Assembly: GCA_949126835.1 (NCBI GenBank)
Contig: OX421500.1
Coordinates: forward strand, 21,985,167 to 22,049,166
Reading direction: 5' to 3'
Length of the DNA stretch: 64,000 bases
Origin: Anisus vortex
Taxonomy: Eukaryota; Mollusca; Gastropoda; Planorbidae
Of the stretch, positions 60,017-64,000 are shown piece after piece. Under the pieces are notes generated by a model that was not told the origin of the DNA, did no database searches, and saw only the letters and a program-made list of their open reading frames with translations. Numbering within the stretch: position 1 is the first letter of the stretch; each line of letters starts with the position of its first letter. The position numbers and the translations under genes are program-made.

Positions 60017-60240
60017 CCCCATAAACAAAAGCTGAAAAAAATGACACCATCAAGTTTCTATTTCTAGACTTTTCTGAAGAACTAAGAAAGGGTAGGAGAC
60101 TTTTAGTCCCACAGTTAATCAACAATGCCATGAAGCCGAAATGGCAACAAATATTTGTAGTTCCCGAACAAGAAATAAAACCGTTCCCGTGTCTGTCAGG
60201 TAACATCCAGATGATAAATGATTATAAGGTCAGACTAATT
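60017..60240 (+). pseudogene. Possible LINE ORF1-like C-terminal fragment
   Basis: A plus-strand frame reads KAEKNDTIKFLFLDFSEELR, KGRRLLVPQLINNAMK, then PKWQQIFVVPEQEIKPF and continues to about 60240. The DFSEELRKGRR-LLVPQ stretch followed by a helix and a basic/hydrophobic strand recalls the C-terminal domain of L1-like ORF1 proteins (a DFSxETxxRR type segment). There is a stop shortly upstream and no start codon in context. The overlapping minus frame (59994-60206) lacks motifs. I rate this as suggestive only; it could be an exon or relic of another gene. Confidence 0.3.
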
Positions 60241-61014
60241 CTCACATTTACTTATCATAAATTAAGTCGTTGGAAATATTTTTCGCAACTATAAACAACA
60301 TTTTTTAGATTTTGTTCTAAAATTTCAGTTAATAATTATGTAATTGTTTTGATTTCATTTGTTCTTTTGTATTGGCTCTTCATGTATCCATAAAACAGAA
60401 AATTTATCCTGGATAAAACTAAAACACATTTTTCTCTCATACAGATATGTTACAAAATTTTGATGTTGACGGAGGAGATGAAATAATCAGTAAATGACGT
60501 GACGCATGCTGAATGTAGTGCTTTTTGTCATCACGGATTATAGTGATGGATTATATTCACGCTAGAGGTAAATTGGCACTCTAGGAGAAATACTATTTCT
60601 TGATTAAATTATGCTTTCCTGCTACTTAGCTTAGTTTAATGTATTTCTTAGAATGAAAAGTGAACATGAGTTTGCCCTGAATAGAAAAACGCGGTGCACC
60701 TTTTACTCACTCAGAATATCAGTGATGTACAAAACAGAGTTTCTATTCGTCTGAGTGCATTTGCAAGAAAAACATAGCCATCCAATCTGTCAGTACCATT
60801 AACGGCTTGCATTGGTTCACAACATTTGATTAATATGGTAGAGGACGTGAAAAAAGCTTTTGCAATGCAATGAGAAGGGCGGAGAGATTGGAGGGATGTG
60901 AGAGGCTGGTGATTTGCATCTATGACGCCCTAACGGTCCAAAAGACTACGAGATATGTAGGTTGGTAAATATAAATAATATGTGACGCATTACTTAAAAA
61001 CTATAGAAAATACC
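60241..61014. other. No gene recognised
   Basis: AT-rich DNA without a recognisable feature. Confidence 0.55.
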
Positions 61015-61298
61015 AAAGACTTTAATAAGATGGACCGATTGCTTTGATACTTCTGTTCATTGATAACTTGAAACACTTAGTTTCGAAATTTCCGATCACT
61101 TAAGGTCCTCTAGACTTCCTGTTTAGTAATTCGCTAAAATTGAAAGTTTTATACAGCGGAAAACTTTAATGCAATCGTTGGAGCGTAGAAGTCATTCAAG
61201 AGACAGCATTATTGGTTGCTTACGAAACAAAATGTACATACCGGTATTTATTATAAGATCTAAAAATAGAGCAAGCGGTCCATCTTATTATAGTCTTT
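61015..61298 (+). mobile_element. MITE family C, copy 2, 284 bp
   Basis: The ends AAAGACTTTAATAAGATGGA plus CCGATTGCT, and AGCAAGCGGTCCATCTTATT plus ATAGTCTTT, are inverted repeats of about 29 bp with two or three mismatches. The interior is non-coding and matches copy 1 at 57463-57765 in reverse complement. The target duplication could not be fixed (bases next to the ends are AT-rich), so the superfamily is unassigned. Confidence 0.85.
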
Positions 61299-61343
61299 AT
61301 AAATATCAACTTATTTATGCGAATAGTGTGATATATAGCTCGT

Positions 61344-64000
61344 TTAAAGTTTGTATCTGATATGTCATGAATTTATATCCTGTTTGTATCTGATATGTCA
61401 TGAATTTATATCCTGTTTCTATCTGATATGTCATGAATTTATATCCTGTTTGTATCTGATATGTCATGAATTTGTATCCTGTTTGTATCTGATATGTCAT
61501 GAATTTATATCCTGCTGTATCTGATATGTCATAAATTTATGTCCTGTTTGTATCTGATATGTCTTAAATTTATATCCTGTTTGTATCTGATATGTCATGA
61601 ATTTATATCCTGTTTGTATCTGATATGTCATGAATTTATCTACTGTTTGTATCTGATATGTCATGAATTTATATCCTGTTTGTATCTGATATGTCATCAA
61701 TTTATCTACTGTTTGTATCTGATATGTCATGAATTTATATCCTGTTTGTATCTGATATGTCATGAATTTATATCCTGTTTGTATCTGATATGTCATGAAT
61801 TTATATACTGTTTGTATCTGATATGTCATGAATTTATATCCTGTTTGTATCTGATATGTCATGAATTTATCTACTGTTTGTATCTGATATGTCATGAATT
61901 TATATCCTGTTTGTATCGGATATGTCATGAATTTATATCCTGTTTGTATATGATGTGTCATGAATTTATATCCTGTTTGTATCTGATATGTCATGAATTT
62001 ATATCCTGTTTGTATCTGATGTGTCCTGAATTTATATCCTGTTTGTATCTGATATGTCATGAATTTATATCCTGTTTGTATCTGATATGTCATGAATTTA
62101 TATCCTGTTTGTATCTGATATGTCATAAATTTATATCCTGTTTGTATCTGATATGTCATGAATTTATATCCTGTTTGTATCTGATATGTCATGAATTTAT
62201 ATCCTGTTTGTATCTGATATGTCCTGAATTGATATCCTGTTTGTATCTGATATGTCATGAATTTATATCCTGTTTGTATCTGATATGTCATGAATTTATA
62301 TCCTGTTTGTATCTGATATGTCATGAATTTTTATCCTGTTTGTATCTGATATGTCATGAATTTATATCCTGTTTGTATCTTATATGTCATGAACTTATAT
62401 CCTGTTTGTATATGATATGTCATGAATTTATATCCTGTTGTATCTGATATGTCATGAATTTATATCCTGTTGTATCTGATATGTCATGAATTTATATCCT
62501 GTTTGTATCTGATATGTCATGAATTTATCTACTGTTTGTATCTGATATGTCATGAATTTATATCCTGTTTGTATCTGATATGTCATCAATTTATCTACTG
62601 TTTGTATCTGATATGTCATGAATTTATATCCTGTTTGTATCTGATATGTCATGAATTTATATCCTGTTTGTATCTGATATGTCATGAATTTATATACTGT
62701 TTGTATCTGATATGTCATGAATTTATATCCTGTTTGTATCTGATATGTCATGAATTTATCTACTGTTTGTATCTGATATGTCATGAATTTATATCCTGTT
62801 TGTATCGGATATGTCATGAATTTATATCCTGTTTGTATATGATGTGTCATGAATTTATATCCTGTTTGTATCTGATATGTCATGAATTTATATCCTGTTT
62901 GTATCTGATGTGTCCTGAATTTATATCCTGTTTGTATCTGATATGTCATGAATTTATATCCTGTTTGTATCTGATATGTCATGAATTTATATCCTGTTTG
63001 TATCTGATATGTCATAAATTTATATCCTGTTTGTATCTGATATGTCATGAATTTATATCCTGTTTGTATCTGATATGTCATGAATTTATATCCTGTTTGT
63101 ATCTGATATGTCCTGAATTGATATCCTGTTTGTATCTGATATGTCATGAATTTATATCCTGTTTGTATCTGATATGTCATGAATTTATATCCTGTTTGTA
63201 TCTGATATGTCATGAATTTTTATCCTGTTTGTATCTGATATGTCATGAATTTATATCCTGTTTGTATCTTATATGTCATGAACTTATATCCTGTTTGTAT
63301 ATGATATGTCATGAATTTATATCCTGTTGTATCTGATATGTCATGAATTTATATCCTGTTGTATCTGATATGTCATGAATTTATATCCTGTTTGTATCTG
63401 AAATGTCATGAATTTATATCCTGTTTGTATCTGATATGTCATGAATTTATATCCTGCTGTATCTGATATGTCATAAATTTATATCCTGTTTGTATCTGAT
63501 ATGTCATGAATTTATATACTGTTTGTATCTGATATGTCATGAATTTATATCCTGTTTGTATCTGATATGTCATGAATTTATATCCTGTTTGTATCTGATA
63601 TGTAATGAATTGATATCCTGTTTGTATCTGATATGTCATGAATTTATATCCTGTTTGTATCTGATATGTCATGAATTTATATCCTGTTTGTATCTGATAT
63701 GTCATGAATTTATATCCTGTTTGTATATGATGTGTCATGAATTTATATCCTGTTTGTATCTGATATGTCATGAATTTATATCCTGTTTGTATCTGATGTG
63801 TCCTGAATTTATATCCTGTTTGTATCTGATATGTCATGAATTTATATCCTGTTTGTATCTGATATGTCATGAATTTATATCCTGTTTGTATCTGATATGT
63901 CATAAATTTATATCCTGTTTGTATCTGATATGTCATGAATTTATATCCTGTTTGTATCTGATATGTCATGAATTTATATCCTGTTTGTATCTGATATGTC
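61344..64000. repeat. 33-bp satellite, about 80 copies, 889-bp higher-order unit
   Basis: The unit is TGTATCTGATATGTCATGAA, then TTTATATCCTGTT. It runs off the right edge of the window. Rare variants recur at fixed distance: TCCTGAATTGATATC at 62222 and 63111, GTATCGGATATG at 61913 and 62802, GTGTCCTGAA at 62021, 62910 and 63798. This shows a higher-order period of 889 bp (27 units, two of them 1 bp short). As 33 bp is 11 codons, both strands stay open for up to about 300 codons (ISCLYLICHEF on plus, MTYQIQTGYKF on minus); these frames break exactly at the 32-bp units. Confidence 0.98.

Noticed and set aside
61539..63336. Long open frames of 288-302 codons on plus and 253-275 on minus
   Set aside because: They follow entirely from the 33-bp unit lacking stops in these frames and break where a 32-bp unit shifts the phase. 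Both strands being open at once argues against coding.

Overview
This window reads as repeat-dense intergenic DNA from an animal nuclear genome. It is strongly AT-rich and carries no operon-like gene packing. It holds tRNA-derived SINEs, 5'-truncated non-LTR retrotransposons, decayed hAT transposons, MITEs and more than twenty separate minisatellite arrays. The mix would suit a lophotrochozoan, perhaps a gastropod mollusc, but the sequence itself does not prove that. No intact host protein-coding gene, rRNA gene, canonical tRNA gene or CRISPR array was found. Nearly all longer open frames are either retroelement or transposase relics, or arise because a tandem repeat unit is a multiple of three bases long.

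Layout. 1-5,160: minisatellites (units of about 50, 45, 22, 51 and 20 bp), a SINE, and the C-terminal zinc-finger tail of a LINE ORF2. 5,160-13,160: quiet AT-rich DNA with two SINE-type repeats and a long CA-rich microsatellite. 13,160-16,040: two small arrays, then a 2.3-kb dead hAT transposon (13731-16037) with a later 233-bp MITE inserted in its right terminus. 16,740-24,520: arrays of 37, 41 and 32 bp separated by two LINE 3' ends (18490-19015 minus; 20869-21426 plus). 24,520-37,460: mostly unannotatable, with a small LINE fragment, two SINEs and several short arrays. 37,460-43,480: an RNase H-bearing LINE fragment (minus), a forward SINE, a CR1/L2-like LINE fragment (plus), and a SINE containing a 7-copy internal minisatellite. 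45,090-51,550: an internally deleted hAT element with a perfect 8-bp target duplication, then a 4.66-kb long-TIR element with a 9-bp target duplication and a nested SINE. 52,590-54,060: another decayed hAT. 57,460-61,300: two inverted copies of a MITE, with a possible LINE ORF1-like relic between them. 61,344-64,000: a 33-bp satellite with an 889-bp higher-order period, running off the window.

The elements do not form a pathway. What links them is history: insertions nested in insertions, dead transposases, non-autonomous derivatives, and local tandem amplification, in one case inside a SINE. I found no convincing undescribed functional system. The most interesting signals are the higher-order satellite, the SINE-seeded minisatellite, the two adjacent hairpins at 23050-23133, and the long-TIR element.
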